64,000 nucleotides of DNA from Ignavibacteria bacterium (GCA_025612245.1 JAAXKQ010000012.1:62001-126000); one strand, 5' to 3'; shown: positions 1 through 8,904, counted from the first letter of the stretch. Made by a program: numbers and translations. Notes: generated from the letters alone by a model not told the origin.

Positions 1-806
1 TTCTTGAGTGCGGGACCCTTCTCGGGCTGCATGGCATCCACGCCAACGGCGTCAATTGTGCGGTCAACGCCGATTCCGCCTGTTAGTTCATGTATGACTT
101 CAACAGGGTCCTCGTCATCAAAGTTTATGACTTCGGCACCCAGTGTCCTGGCCATTTCAAGTCTTGAAGTGATCCTGTCTACTGCCAGCACCCTTCCTGC
201 GCCCAGGAGAAAGGCACTTATAATTGCAAACTGCCCGACCGGGCCGCAGCCGAAAACGGCAACCGTGTCGCCATGTTTGATTTCAGCCATTTCAGCGGCG
301 AAATACCCTGTCGGGAAGATATCCGAAAGCAATATTGCGTCGTCATCCGTAACGTCTTCCGGAATTTTTACAAGTCCCGCATTTGCAAATGGAACGCGTG
401 CTTTTTCGGCCTGGAGGCCGTTAAAGGCCCCGCTCATCAGAGGTCCGCCAAAGAAGCTCGTTCCGGCGTTCTTTCCCATGGGGTTTGCGTTATCGCACTG
501 CGAGAAGTATCCGGCGCGGCAGTAAGAGCAGTAACCGCAGGCAATTGTTGAAGGGATGATTACCCTGTCACCGGCTTTAAGGTTCCTGACCTCTTTGCCT
601 GCTTCTTCAACTATGCCGATTCCCTCGTGCCCGATTATAGTGCCCGGTTTCATTCCCGCCATGGTTCCTCTTACTAAATGCAGGTCGGTTCCGCATATGG
701 CACAGGAAGTTATTTTTACGATTGCGTCGTGCGTATCTTTAATCTTTGGTTCCTTTACCTCTTCAAGCCTTATATCGCCAATGCCGTGAAATACAACCGC
801 TTTCAT
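1..806 (-). CDS. Zinc-dependent alcohol dehydrogenase (MDR family), C-terminus cut by window edge
   Basis: Medium-chain NAD(P)-dependent dehydrogenase of the zinc type, acting in the cytoplasm on an alcohol or formaldehyde-like substrate. About 268 residues are visible; the C-terminus lies beyond the left edge. The catalytic-zinc region reads CAICGTDLH (cysteine near residue 35) and GHEGIG (near 60). Structural-zinc cysteines lie near residues 90, 93, 96 and 104. The nucleotide-binding turn GCGPVGQ is near 186, followed by an acidic residue in AVDR, which favours NAD over NADP. Two ATGs are adjacent; I chose the second (806) because AAGGAGG then sits 4 bases upstream, whereas it would nearly touch the first. 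The gene is divergent from the cytochrome gene. Family is clear; substrate is not determined. Confidence 0.9.
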   Translation of the reverse strand, partial: MKAVVFHGIGDIRLEEVKEPKIKDTHDAIVKITSCAICGTDLHLVRGTMAGMKPGTIIGHEGIGIVEEAGKEVRNLKAGDRVIIPSTIACGYCSYCRAGYFSQCDNANPMGKNAGTSFFGGPLMSGAFNGLQAEKARVPFANAGLVKIPEDVTDDDAILLSDIFPTGYFAAEMAEIKHGDTVAVFGCGPVGQFAIISAFLLGAGRVLAVDRITSRLEMARTLGAEVINFDDEDPVEVIHELTGGIGVDRTIDAVGVDAMQPEKGPALK

Positions 807-1186
807 CATTCCTCCTTCTTTTGTTATAATTATATTATGATTATTAAAAACAATTTCAAGGTGAATTGCTTGGAATAGGGAAGTGCCTGAAACCTGACTT
901 CACGTGCAGCTTCCTTATTGCCAGTGGAAGATGTATGGGAAAACTTGGGTTTTCTAAAAAAATATGTTTATTAAGTTCCTGAAAGTTTGTATTGTAGATT
1001 AAGAGCAGATACGGGGGCATGGATTAAAAAGGCGCAATAAGTAAGACGTGCTTATCCATGCTGTTTGGCTGGTAAGTTCCTCCTTAATTCTTTTTCTTGT
1101 GTCTGGGTGAAATTCCGGTTTCGGAAGGTATAAAAGAGCCTTAAGAAGAATTTAATTTCACAATTTCCGAATCATAAGAGGTTAAA
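807..1186. other. Divergent intergenic region, 380 bp
   Basis: Non-coding region between the reverse-strand alcohol dehydrogenase and the forward-strand cytochrome gene, so it should hold both promoters. Close to the dehydrogenase start it is AT-rich (around 820-845). I could not find a convincing TTG-N20-TAnnTTTG promoter, riboswitch or strong inverted repeat in it. Confidence 0.5.
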
Positions 1187-2683
1187 ATGCAAAGAAAGTT
1201 TCCTCTTTCGACCTATAACTGGACTTCTCTTATCGGATTGACCATTGCCATTATTGCCGCATTGATGATAATTTTTCTTTTTGTCATTTCCTCATTTATT
1301 CAGCAGGGAAGTTCATACCTGGGTCTGGTAATCTATATACTGCTTCCTGCCTTTTTAATAGTGGGGCTGATTTTAATACCCGTAGGGATGTATTTTAAGT
1401 CCCGCAAGGACAGGAGGCAAAAAGAGTCTGAAACGGGCAGGTGGCCGCAGATCGACCTGAACGACCAGCGTCACAGGAACGGGTTTCTGGTCTTTGCCGT
1501 AGGCACGGCAGTTTTTCTCCTGCTCTCGGCAATCGGAAGCTACGGGGCATTTAATTTCACGGAGTCCGTCGAATTTTGCGGAACGATCTGCCACAAGGTT
1601 ATGAAGCCCGAATACACGGCGTACCAGCATTCCCCGCATGCAAGGGTGGCATGTGTGGAGTGCCACGTCGGAACGGGTGCCAACTGGTACGTGAGGTCCA
1701 AATTGTCCGGCCTTTACCAAGTCTATGCAGTTACCGTGGGCAACTATCCGCGCCCCATACCGACGCCAGTAAGAAACCTTAGGCCTGCGCGTGAGACGTG
1801 TGAGCATTGCCACTGGCCTTCAAAGTTCTATGCCAGGCAGCTTACGCTCGAAAGGCACTATCTGGCAGATGACACGAACTCCGAATGGGATATTAACCTT
1901 GTGCTTAAAATCGGTCCCAGCATCAGCGCTCTCGGGCTTCAGGAAGGAATCCACTGGCACATCAATCCCAATACAAAAATTGAATACGTTGCCAAAGACG
2001 AGCAGAGACAGAATATCCCGTGGGTAAGATATACCGACCTTAAGACCGGGAAATCTGTCGTTTACAGGATTTCCGGAGACAGCACAAATTTGCAGTCCTC
2101 GGGAACCAGAGTCATGGACTGCATAGACTGCCACAACCGTCCTTCTCACAACTATCTGCCGCCTTCTGTATTCGTAAACAATGCAATCAATTCAGGCGCA
2201 ATTTCTAAAAATATACCGGGAATTAAAACGCTGGCCATGGAAATTTTCAGCAAGGACTTTTCAACTACGGATTCCATGATGAACTACATCAAGGCACAGG
2301 TAACAAATCACTACAAAGAAAATAACGCCACCTTTTATGCATCCAATAAACTCTTAATTGACCAGGCCATTGCGGGACTGCAGAATCAGTTCAGCCAGAA
2401 CATTTTTCCTGAAATGAGGGTTAAGTGGAGCGCTTACCCGAACAACATCGGGCACCTTCATTTTTCGGGATGCTTCAGGTGCCATGACGGCAACCACGCC
2501 AGCAGCGACGGCAAAGTGATCTCAAAAGACTGTAATTTGTGCCATACAATAGTGGCACAGGGTCCACCTCAGAATATTGAAGCCGCCAATGTAAACGGAA
2601 TGCTCGAATTTAAGCACCCGGTTGAGGTTGGTTATTCAAACGATATGCTTTGTACCGATTGTCACTCAGGCCTTAATCCTTAA
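1187..2683 (+). CDS. Membrane multihaem cytochrome c, NapC/NirT-related, seven haem sites
   Basis: Membrane-anchored periplasmic electron carrier, probably passing quinol electrons to a periplasmic partner. Three hydrophobic segments lie near residues 13-38, 46-69 and 98-120. The rest carries seven haem c sites: an atypical CX3CH (CGTICH, 131-136), followed by HKVM-like context as in NapC/NrfH quinol dehydrogenases, then CVECH (156-160), CEHCH, CIDCH, CFRCH, CNLCH and CTDCH. At 498 residues it is longer than four-haem NapC (about 200). The start has AGAGG 6 bases upstream. No terminal reductase gene is adjacent, so the partner and acceptor are unknown. A 12-bp hairpin follows the stop. Confidence 0.88.
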   Translation: MQRKFPLSTYNWTSLIGLTIAIIAALMIIFLFVISSFIQQGSSYLGLVIYILLPAFLIVGLILIPVGMYFKSRKDRRQKESETGRWPQIDLNDQRHRNGFLVFAVGTAVFLLLSAIGSYGAFNFTESVEFCGTICHKVMKPEYTAYQHSPHARVACVECHVGTGANWYVRSKLSGLYQVYAVTVGNYPRPIPTPVRNLRPARETCEHCHWPSKFYARQLTLERHYLADDTNSEWDINLVLKIGPSISALGLQEGIHWHINPNTKIEYVAKDEQRQNIPWVRYTDLKTGKSVVYRISGDSTNLQSSGTRVMDCIDCHNRPSHNYLPPSVFVNNAINSGAISKNIPGIKTLAMEIFSKDFSTTDSMMNYIKAQVTNHYKENNATFYASNKLLIDQAIAGLQNQFSQNIFPEMRVKWSAYPNNIGHLHFSGCFRCHDGNHASSDGKVISKDCNLCHTIVAQGPPQNIEAANVNGMLEFKHPVEVGYSNDMLCTDCHSGLNP

Positions 2684-2705
2684 AGGCTAAATTAAATATG
2701 GATGA

Positions 2706-2742
2706 AGGGGCAAACACAGCATGAAAAAACGTGTTTGCCTCT
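2706..2742 (+). terminator. Hairpin terminator after the cytochrome gene
   Basis: The arms at 2706-2717 and 2731-2742 pair over 12 bp (9 perfect, GGCAAACAC/GTGTTTGCC, plus 3 more including one G-U) around a 13-base loop. The U-tract is delayed (2753-2757), so this is probable and not certain. Confidence 0.55.
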
Positions 2743-2809
2743 GTGATTAATCTTTTTGTATATTGTTCCCGGTCTTAAATTCTTTTCCTCTTAAAGGAGT
2801 AATTCGAAA

Positions 2810-3040
2810 ATGGGTAAAGTTACAAACTATTCTCTGGTCCGGGATTATGTCGACTCTCACAGCCGTACCTCAGAAGATAATTTAATTACGACAGGCAGGA
2901 GTTTTGTCAAATTGTGCAATGCTGCCATTATCTGCTACAGGTTTGCCGGCACTTTAGGCAACCTTTCTTCTGCTTTTGAGCACCTGGTTTCTCTGATTGA
3001 AAAGGAAAAAGAAGAGGAAAAGATAAGAAGGGGCAAATGA
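2810..3040 (+). CDS. Small protein of unknown function (76 aa)
   Basis: I do not recognise this protein. It is a small, probably cytoplasmic protein with a charged helical C-terminus rich in Glu and Lys (KEKEEEKIRR). Support for a real gene is indirect: AAAGGAG lies 10 bases upstream of the ATG, and the gene is framed by a hairpin after the cytochrome gene and a strong bidirectional terminator just after its stop. Two cysteines lie mid-protein (near residues 36 and 42). No signal peptide is evident. It could be a lineage-specific regulator or a spurious frame; the enclosing terminators favour a gene. Confidence 0.6.
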   Translation: MGKVTNYSLVRDYVDSHSRTSEDNLITTGRSFVKLCNAAIICYRFAGTLGNLSSAFEHLVSLIEKEKEEEKIRRGK

Positions 3041-3089
3041 AAAATTAAAATTTCGCGCTTGATGAATGTTATTGGTGTTGAATGCCAAT

Positions 3090-3135
3090 AAAAAGTCTCA
3101 CATCCTGTCTTTTGCAGGGTGCGAGACTTTTTTTA
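3090..3135. terminator. Strong bidirectional terminator between convergent genes
   Basis: A 13-bp stem (GTCTCACATCCTG with CAGGGTGCGAGAC, one mismatch and one G-U) and 7-base loop are flanked by A-run on the left and T-run on the right. It can therefore end transcripts from both the small gene at 2810 and the lipoprotein gene that ends at 3153. Confidence 0.9.
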
Positions 3136-3152
3136 TTATTCCAGCGCCTTAA

Positions 3153-3836
3153 TCAGCCCTTTACCGGAGGAAGTTCACCTTTTTCGGCTGCTTTTTTCAG
3201 CTTGTCGTTCGCAAAAATTGCAATTTCAACGCGCCTGTTAGCCTGTTTGCCTTCGGACGTTTCATTAGAAGCAACCGGCTGGCTTTCTCCATAACCCTTT
3301 GTTGTAATTCTTGATCCTGTAACGCCAAGAGTCTGTACATACGAGGCCACACTGGTAGCCCTTTTTTCGGAAAGCGTCTGATTATAGGCATCTGAGCCGT
3401 CCGAATCCGTATGTCCTTCAATAAGAACGTTCGTATCAGCGTATTTCTTCAGTATCTTTGCCAGCTGGTCTATGTTATCCCGGGCATTTGACTGCAGGTC
3501 GTATTTGTTGGTGGCAAACAGTATGCCTGAAGGGAATGTAATCTTTATTCCCTCACCGACCCTTTCGACCCTGGCTCCTTCAAGGTCTTTCCTCATTTCT
3601 TCGGCCTGACGGTCCATGTAGTTCCCAATCAGTGCTCCGGCTGCTCCGCCAACGGCGGCTCCAATGATTGCTCCGACGGCTGTACTGCCGGTCTTACTGC
3701 CAATTACTCCTCCTATTACGCCGCCGGCGGCGGCACCAATTCCGCCTCCTTTTACCGTGTTGCTGGCTCCGCAGCCTGAGATGAGGAGGGAGGAAATAAT
3801 TATTAGAGCCAGAAATGCCTTTACTGATCTATTCAT
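3153..3836 (-). CDS. OmpA-family lipoprotein with glycine-zipper segment
   Basis: Outer-membrane lipoprotein that tethers the envelope to peptidoglycan, similar in layout to E. coli YiaD. From the start I chose, there is a short lipoprotein signal ending in the lipobox ISGC (cysteine near residue 22), then a glycine-zipper stretch with repeated GAAxGG/GxxxG (about 30-75), then an OmpA-like peptidoglycan-binding domain. Recognisable motifs are FATNKYDLQ, the diaminopimelate-contact pattern EGHTDSDGS, LSEKRATSV and ANRRVEI. A longer frame begins 12 bases upstream, but GGAG lies 6 bases before the ATG at 3836, so I use that start. It is convergent with the small gene at 2810. Confidence 0.92.
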   Translation of the reverse strand: MNRSVKAFLALIIISSLLISGCGASNTVKGGGIGAAAGGVIGGVIGSKTGSTAVGAIIGAAVGGAAGALIGNYMDRQAEEMRKDLEGARVERVGEGIKITFPSGILFATNKYDLQSNARDNIDQLAKILKKYADTNVLIEGHTDSDGSDAYNQTLSEKRATSVASYVQTLGVTGSRITTKGYGESQPVASNETSEGKQANRRVEIAIFANDKLKKAAEKGELPPVKG

Positions 3837-4080
3837 AATAGTCTCCATTTTTATTCCAGAATAATGTTATTCCAGAGGATGTATACCATTATAATTTAAG
3901 TAAAAATTGAAATTGCCGGAAAGGCATTAAACCGGTTTCGGTTAATAAAGTATGCAATTGGAGTAAAACCAGGGAAATCTTGATTTTGTTTTCCTTATTG
4001 ACTACAATAAATTGTCTGGTATTGGTGTTGGAGATGAAAAAAGTACATCCGGGTATTTACTATTTTGAAAGGAATTTGAT

Positions 4081-4725
4081 ATGAAAAGACATGCTTGTGC
4101 TTTGCTGATATTTGCCGTTTTATTGTTTGCCGCCGCCGGATCTGCATACGGGCAGACCTACGGGCAAACTTATGGCGAGAGTTACTCGAAGGTGCTCGTG
4201 GGGATTCAGGCCGGAATGGCAATACCAACCGGTGACTTAAGTGACAGGGCAAAACTTGGCTGGGGAGGACAGGGTAATTTTGAATACATGGCCACGCAAA
4301 ACTTAAGCCTCATGGCTTCTGTGGGATACTATCTATGGGGAGCAAAAAATGACCTGCTGGGCCTGGCAGATTTTACGTTTTCCACGATCCCCGTCCTGAT
4401 TGGCGCAAAATATCTTTTTATGGAAGGGGACCTGCACCCATACCTGGGTGCTGATTTAGGCGTTCACTTCCTAAATACAAAGATCAAGAGCAGTTTTAGC
4501 ATTCTGGGGTCCAACCTGGAGGAAAGCAATTCAGATACAAAATTTGGCTTTGCCCCCATGGCAGGCCTCCGCGTTCACATGCCTCCGAATGTGGACCTGG
4601 ATTTTAACGTAAGCTACAATATTATTCCATCTTCAGGCAGCGATATTACTTCAGGCGTCATTTCAACCTCAAGCAGCAGCAGTTCCTATGTCGGAATAAT
4701 TATTGGGGTCCTAATTGCGCTTTAA
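4081..4725 (+). CDS. Outer-membrane beta-barrel protein (OmpW/opacity-like)
   Basis: Secreted small outer-membrane beta-barrel. The N-terminus is a signal peptide (MKRHACALL…FAAAGSAYG) followed by a short direct repeat GQTYGQTYGESY. The body has alternating hydrophobic strands, for example VLVGIQAGMAIPTGD, NLSLMASVGYYLWG and PYLGADLGVHFLN, typical of porin-family/OMP_b-brl proteins of about 200 residues. The tail contains a serine run. AAAGGA lies 8 bases before the ATG. Function is structural or transport-related; no substrate can be inferred. A hairpin terminator follows about 55 bases after the stop. Confidence 0.8.
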   Translation: MKRHACALLIFAVLLFAAAGSAYGQTYGQTYGESYSKVLVGIQAGMAIPTGDLSDRAKLGWGGQGNFEYMATQNLSLMASVGYYLWGAKNDLLGLADFTFSTIPVLIGAKYLFMEGDLHPYLGADLGVHFLNTKIKSSFSILGSNLEESNSDTKFGFAPMAGLRVHMPPNVDLDFNVSYNIIPSSGSDITSGVISTSSSSSSYVGIIIGVLIAL

Positions 4726-4778
4726 GACCTATGGAATGCTGGATTTCACCATGGGCAGTCTATAGCGCACGTTTTTGA

Positions 4779-4811
4779 CAAAGCCAACAGCTAAAATGGG
4801 GCTTTGTTTTT
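4779..4811 (+). terminator. Rho-independent terminator after the beta-barrel gene
   Basis: CAAAGCC (4779-4785) pairs with GGCTTTG (4800-4806) across a 14-base loop and is followed by TTTTT. Confidence 0.65.
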
Positions 4812-4878
4812 CCCACTTTTAGGGACATATGGAAGGAATTCTCTTCATTGGAATGTTGTTATCTGGGGAGTAAATCTA

Positions 4879-4901
4879 CCCGGGAAATTGTTTTTCCCGG
4901 G
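4879..4901. repeat. Perfect 9-bp inverted repeat (hairpin) in intergenic DNA
   Basis: CCCGGGAAA (4879-4887) and TTTCCCGGG (4893-4901) form a very stable hairpin with a 5-base loop. No T-run follows. It lies between the beta-barrel gene and the histidine kinase; it may be a second terminator, an mRNA-stability element or an operator. Confidence 0.6.
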
Positions 4902-5016
4902 GCTTCCGTTTTCCCGATACATTACCGGTACCATTCTCACTATATCCACATTCAGAATAAATTCGTATCTTGCGTAACGGGAATGCTTTAAGTTTTAATA
5001 ATGTAAATGAGGCATA

Positions 5017-7731
5017 ATGAGCTTTAACCAAAGTGCGTATAAATATTCCAATCTGACTGCAATTGCCGCTCTAATTTTCTTTCTGGGGCTGACTGCCTGG
5101 CTTTGGATGGATTCCAGGAATGAGACTCAGAAAAATGCAAATGAGAGGTTTGAATTCAGGTCATTTGAAATCAGGCGGGCCATCGTTCAGCGCATGCAGG
5201 AATATGAAAAAATTCTGCTTGGGGGCGCCGGGCTCTTTGACGTTGCAAAGCCCGTTACGCGAAAAATGTGGCACGAATACGTAGAAAGACTCAGGATCAG
5301 CCAGACCTCGCCAGGCATTCAGGGCGTCGGCTTTTCAATCCTTCTCAGGCCCGGGGACCTTATGCCTCACGAAATGAAAGTAAGGGCCGAGGGCTTCCCG
5401 GCCTATAAAGTCTGGCCCGAAAAACAGCGCGACATTTATACATCAATTGTATTTCTGGAGCCATTTTCGGGAATTAACCTGCGGGCTTTTGGATACGACA
5501 TGTATTCAGAGCCTGTGCGCAATAAGGCCATGAGGCAGGCGATGGACTTAGGCGTTACATCACTGACAGGGAAGGTCAGGCTGGTCCAGGAAGGGACTTC
5601 TGCCGTGCAGTCGGGCTTCCTCATGTATGTGCCGGTCTACCAAAAGGGAGTGGAGTTAAATACGGTTGAAAAAAGGCGCATGAACCTGATCGGTTTTGTT
5701 TACAGTCCCTTTAGGGCAAACGACCTGGTAAACGGTATCTTTGGCAAAAGCCTTTCGGACATAAGGCTCAAAATCTATGACGGTGAACTCCCCTCCAAAA
5801 AAGCCCTAATGTATGACAGCGGCTTCCAGGGCGAAGATTCCTTGAGTGTCCCTGTGTTCAGCAAATCCGAACAGATTACAATAAACGGCCATAGCTGGAC
5901 AGTGCAACTATCCACGCTCCCGCTTTTTGAAAAAACTGCCGACAACCAGAAGTCCCCGATCATACTGGTTTCGGGAATCATAATAAGCCTGCTTTTTGCA
6001 GCCGTTGTAAAATCACTTTCCTCGACGCGTGCACGCGCCCTGGCTCTGGCTGTTGAGATTAATGAAAGGAAACGTGCCGAGGAGGCTCTTAAGGAAAATG
6101 AGGAAAGATTCCGTCTGATTACTGAAAATGCAAACGACCTGATTTCAGTGCGGACAATGCAGGGAAAGTACGTTTATACAAGTCCTTCTTTCGGCATTAA
6201 GCTGGGCTACAGCTCTGAGGAGCTTTCAGGACTGAAGCCGTCTGATCTTGTTCATCCGGATGACCTGGAGAAGTATACCAGCTCTAAGACACCTTCTACC
6301 GCCCAGTTCCGTTTTCATAAAGCAAACGGGGAGTGGGTATGGATGGAGGGAACGAGCAGCCTGATGAGAATGAATGGGGATGATTTCATAGTCGGAATTT
6401 CACGCGACATAACGGAAAGGAAGTTAGCCGAGGAAGCCCTAAAAGAGGAGGTGCAGAGGGCTGAGACTATGATAAGCGTCTCGAACACCTTTGCAGAACT
6501 GGCGCTTGACTATAAGGCAGTGCTGGAGAATGCTGCAAAAATTACTTCCGACTTGATTGGCGATGCCGCAGTTGTAAGACTTGTTTCGGAGGATAAGCCC
6601 TTCCTGGAGCCTGTGGCTGTTTACCATCCGGATAAAGTTGCCATGGAAATAATAGACGAGGTGCTTAATTCCGCTCCCCAGGACGCCGCAAGCGGACTTT
6701 CGGGCAGGGTTGTCAGTAAGCTGGAGAGCATAATTATACCTGAAGTGGAATTAAGTGAAGTTGAAAACTTAATAAGGCCGGAGTATAAAAAATATTTTGA
6801 GAAATATGGCATTCATGGAATTCTCATAGTTCCGCTTTTAGTTGGCCGCCAGGCTATCGGTACTTTGAGCGTCATGAGAACCAGGCCCGGGAAGCCCTAT
6901 TCAGCAAAGGATAGATCCTTCCTTGAGGAGCTCGCAAACAGGATAGCCATTGCAATTCTAAACTCAAGTCTGCACCAGGAAAAGGTGCACGAAATTGAAG
7001 AACGGAGGCTGACCGAAGATAAACTGAAAAAAACCCTGGACGACCTGGCGCGCTCCAACTCGGAGCTTGAGAACTTTGCTTATGTTGCTTCACATGACCT
7101 GCAGGAACCCTTAAGAATGATTTCAAGCTACACGCAGCTCATTTCCAAGCGCTATAATGGGAAGCTGGATGAAAAGGCCGACCAGTACATCAGTTTTGTT
7201 GTGGACGGCGCCAAAAGAATGCAGCAGCTGATACACGACCTGCTGGAATATTCCAGGGTTGCTACCAGGGGTAAGGAGTTTGAACCGGTAGACTGCAATG
7301 AGATACTGAAAAATGTACTGACTAACCTCCAGATCAGCATCCAGAAAAACAATGCTGTAATTAAATATGACGCTCTGCCTCGTGTTATGGCCGACAACAT
7401 ACAGCTCATGCAGCTTTTTCAGAACCTGATAAGTAACGCTATGAAATTCAAGAGCGATTCAATTCCTGTGGTAACGATTAAAGTCGAAGACAGGACAGTC
7501 GAATGGCTCTTTTCTGTCAGCGATAACGGCATTGGAATTGACCCCCAGTTCAAGGAGAGAATATTTATCATCTTTCAGCGCTTGCACGAAAGGGAAGCTT
7601 ATCCGGGTACCGGTATCGGCCTGGCAGTCTGCAAAAAGATTGTTGAAAGGCACGGCGGCAGGATCTGGGTCGAAGCGGAGGAAGGTAAAGGCTCAACCTT
7701 CTTTTTTACACTGCCTAAAAGGAATTTTTAG
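5017..7731 (+). CDS. Membrane sensor histidine kinase: CHASE-PAS-GAF-HisKA-HATPase
   Basis: Inner-membrane sensor kinase. A transmembrane segment (about 13-31) is followed by an extracytoplasmic CHASE ligand-sensing domain (about 60-280), a second membrane segment (about 315-335), a PAS domain (about 356-475, ending in the PAC-like GISRDITERK), a GAF domain (about 485-655) and a kinase core. The phospho-acceptor is His693 in YVASHDLQEPLR. ATP-binding boxes are NLISNAMKF (about 802), DNGIGI (about 835) and GTGIGLAVC (about 865). The HDLQEPLR form of the H-box is the type found in bacteriophytochrome-related kinases. No receiver domain or response-regulator gene is adjacent, so its partner is elsewhere. 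GAGG lies a few bases before the ATG. Confidence 0.93.
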   Translation: MSFNQSAYKYSNLTAIAALIFFLGLTAWLWMDSRNETQKNANERFEFRSFEIRRAIVQRMQEYEKILLGGAGLFDVAKPVTRKMWHEYVERLRISQTSPGIQGVGFSILLRPGDLMPHEMKVRAEGFPAYKVWPEKQRDIYTSIVFLEPFSGINLRAFGYDMYSEPVRNKAMRQAMDLGVTSLTGKVRLVQEGTSAVQSGFLMYVPVYQKGVELNTVEKRRMNLIGFVYSPFRANDLVNGIFGKSLSDIRLKIYDGELPSKKALMYDSGFQGEDSLSVPVFSKSEQITINGHSWTVQLSTLPLFEKTADNQKSPIILVSGIIISLLFAAVVKSLSSTRARALALAVEINERKRAEEALKENEERFRLITENANDLISVRTMQGKYVYTSPSFGIKLGYSSEELSGLKPSDLVHPDDLEKYTSSKTPSTAQFRFHKANGEWVWMEGTSSLMRMNGDDFIVGISRDITERKLAEEALKEEVQRAETMISVSNTFAELALDYKAVLENAAKITSDLIGDAAVVRLVSEDKPFLEPVAVYHPDKVAMEIIDEVLNSAPQDAASGLSGRVVSKLESIIIPEVELSEVENLIRPEYKKYFEKYGIHGILIVPLLVGRQAIGTLSVMRTRPGKPYSAKDRSFLEELANRIAIAILNSSLHQEKVHEIEERRLTEDKLKKTLDDLARSNSELENFAYVASHDLQEPLRMISSYTQLISKRYNGKLDEKADQYISFVVDGAKRMQQLIHDLLEYSRVATRGKEFEPVDCNEILKNVLTNLQISIQKNNAVIKYDALPRVMADNIQLMQLFQNLISNAMKFKSDSIPVVTIKVEDRTVEWLFSVSDNGIGIDPQFKERIFIIFQRLHEREAYPGTGIGLAVCKKIVERHGGRIWVEAEEGKGSTFFFTLPKRNF

Positions 7732-7762
7732 CTTGAAAAGACTTATGTCCCGCTTTATGTTA

Positions 7763-7793
7763 TTGCATAGTGAGCGAGTGTTCACTATATTTG
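7763..7793 (+). promoter_or_regulatory. Bacteroidota-type promoter, TTG-N20-TATATTTG
   Basis: TTG at 7763-7765, a 20-base spacer, then TATATTTG at 7786-7793 match the Bacteroidota primary-sigma consensus (TTG, about 19-20 bases, TAnnTTTG). It lies about 110 bases upstream of the lysine-rich gene at 7903. Confidence 0.5.
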
Positions 7794-7902
7794 CGTGGCT
7801 TACTTTCAGCTTTTCAAATCATTAACTTTTTAGGTAAGGCTGAATGCTACAGCTTTAGAGCACAATCAGTCATTTTTCAGCAGGGGGTTAGGGTAGGGTT
7901 AG

Positions 7903-8904
7903 ATGGCAGCAAAAAACAACATAAAAAAGACAGATAAAAGCAGCGTAAAAAGTAAGACAGCTTCAAAAAGGAAAGCCGGCAAGACTTCAGCCGGAAAAGC
8001 AGAGGCTGCAAAGCCCGCGAAGAGAACCGCTTCAGTGAAGAAAACTGCGGCAGCAGAAAATAAAAAGGCTAAAAAAACTGAAAAAGAAACGCCCGATAAG
8101 GCAAAAAAGGCTTCCCTGAAGAAAAAGAAGGAAGCTCCTGTACTCGGGAAAGTAATAAAGCTTAAATCCAAAACTCCCAAGACGGGAAATGCCAGGAAAA
8201 CCGTCTCCGGCCCGAAAAAGGTGACTGCTAAAAAGTCAGGCGCTAAGAATTCCGGTTCAAAGGCTGAGGCGACGAAAAAGTCCCGCTTGAAAGATGTTCC
8301 GGCTAAAACTCAAAAGGCATCTAAAACTCAAAAGGCAGCCAAAAAGAAGATCGGAAAGCCGGTCCCCGGGAAAAAAACTGAAAAAGTGACCGCCTTAAAA
8401 AAAGGGTCGGCCCGGAAGTTGAAAAATGCCCCGGCTGCTTCAGAAAAGAAAAAGGCATCAAAGAAAACGGAAATTGCTCCAGCGGAAAAGGAACTTCAGG
8501 CAAAAATAGTAAAGAAGGCAATAAGTAAAAAAGCGTCCTTAAAAAAAAATCCTCCTGAAAAAGAAGTCCTGAAAGTAAAAGAAGTCCTGAAAGTAAAAGA
8601 AGCGCCGAAGGTAAAAGAGGAGAAGGTAAGGGAAAAAAGCGGTCCTGTTACAACAGGCAGGGAAGAGACTTCCTCCTGGAAGTTTTTCGAGAAAGACGGC
8701 AGCCTGCAGTTCAAGATTTATACCGAAGACGAGTCTGTGTCAACAAAACTGCAGGAAATTAAAAGCATACAGAAAAGTGCCCGGTACTTTATTAAAGGCA
8801 GGCAGGTTGGAATGGATTTTATTGTGCCTTTTGACATGATTGAACCGGCGTGCAGCATTGCGGGCCTGAAGGTTCCAAAACTAAGCGTAAAAAAGCCGGA
8901 ATAG
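7903..8904 (+). CDS. Lysine/alanine-rich, histone-H1-like protein with a structured C-terminal domain
   Basis: The first ~255 residues are a low-complexity basic region dominated by Lys, Ala, Ser and Thr (repeats of AKK, KKT, KAS), resembling the tails of histone H1 and of bacterial H1-like nucleoid proteins; nucleic-acid binding is inferred from this. The last ~75 residues have ordinary composition (SWKFFEKDGS…, YFIKGRQVGMDFIVPF) and look folded. A VLKVKE/VLKVKE/APKVKE tandem sits at the junction (8563-8616). There is no signal peptide, so it is cytoplasmic. It stands alone between a promoter (7763) and a terminator whose loop holds the stop codon. I do not recognise the C-terminal domain. 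Confidence 0.8.
   Translation: MAAKNNIKKTDKSSVKSKTASKRKAGKTSAGKAEAAKPAKRTASVKKTAAAENKKAKKTEKETPDKAKKASLKKKKEAPVLGKVIKLKSKTPKTGNARKTVSGPKKVTAKKSGAKNSGSKAEATKKSRLKDVPAKTQKASKTQKAAKKKIGKPVPGKKTEKVTALKKGSARKLKNAPAASEKKKASKKTEIAPAEKELQAKIVKKAISKKASLKKNPPEKEVLKVKEVLKVKEAPKVKEEKVREKSGPVTTGREETSSWKFFEKDGSLQFKIYTEDESVSTKLQEIKSIQKSARYFIKGRQVGMDFIVPFDMIEPACSIAGLKVPKLSVKKPE
8563..8616 (+). repeat. Three tandem 18-bp units inside the lysine-rich gene
   Basis: Two identical 18-base units (8563-8580, 8581-8598) are followed by a diverged third (8599-8616), encoding VLKVKE, VLKVKE and APKVKE with shared reading frame. Such units can vary in copy number by slippage. Confidence 0.85.

Noticed and set aside
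4-525. A forward open frame at the left edge
   Set aside because: It is the complement of the partial alcohol dehydrogenase, whose zinc-binding and NAD-binding motifs are clear on the reverse strand.
4966-4972. TATCTTG near the CHASE kinase as a promoter
   Set aside because: It lacks a TTG 19-21 bases upstream and is one base short of TAnnTTTG.
8563-8616. Tandem 18-bp repeats considered as a CRISPR-like or minisatellite array
   Set aside because: They are in frame within a coding gene and encode VLKVKE units; there are no spacers.
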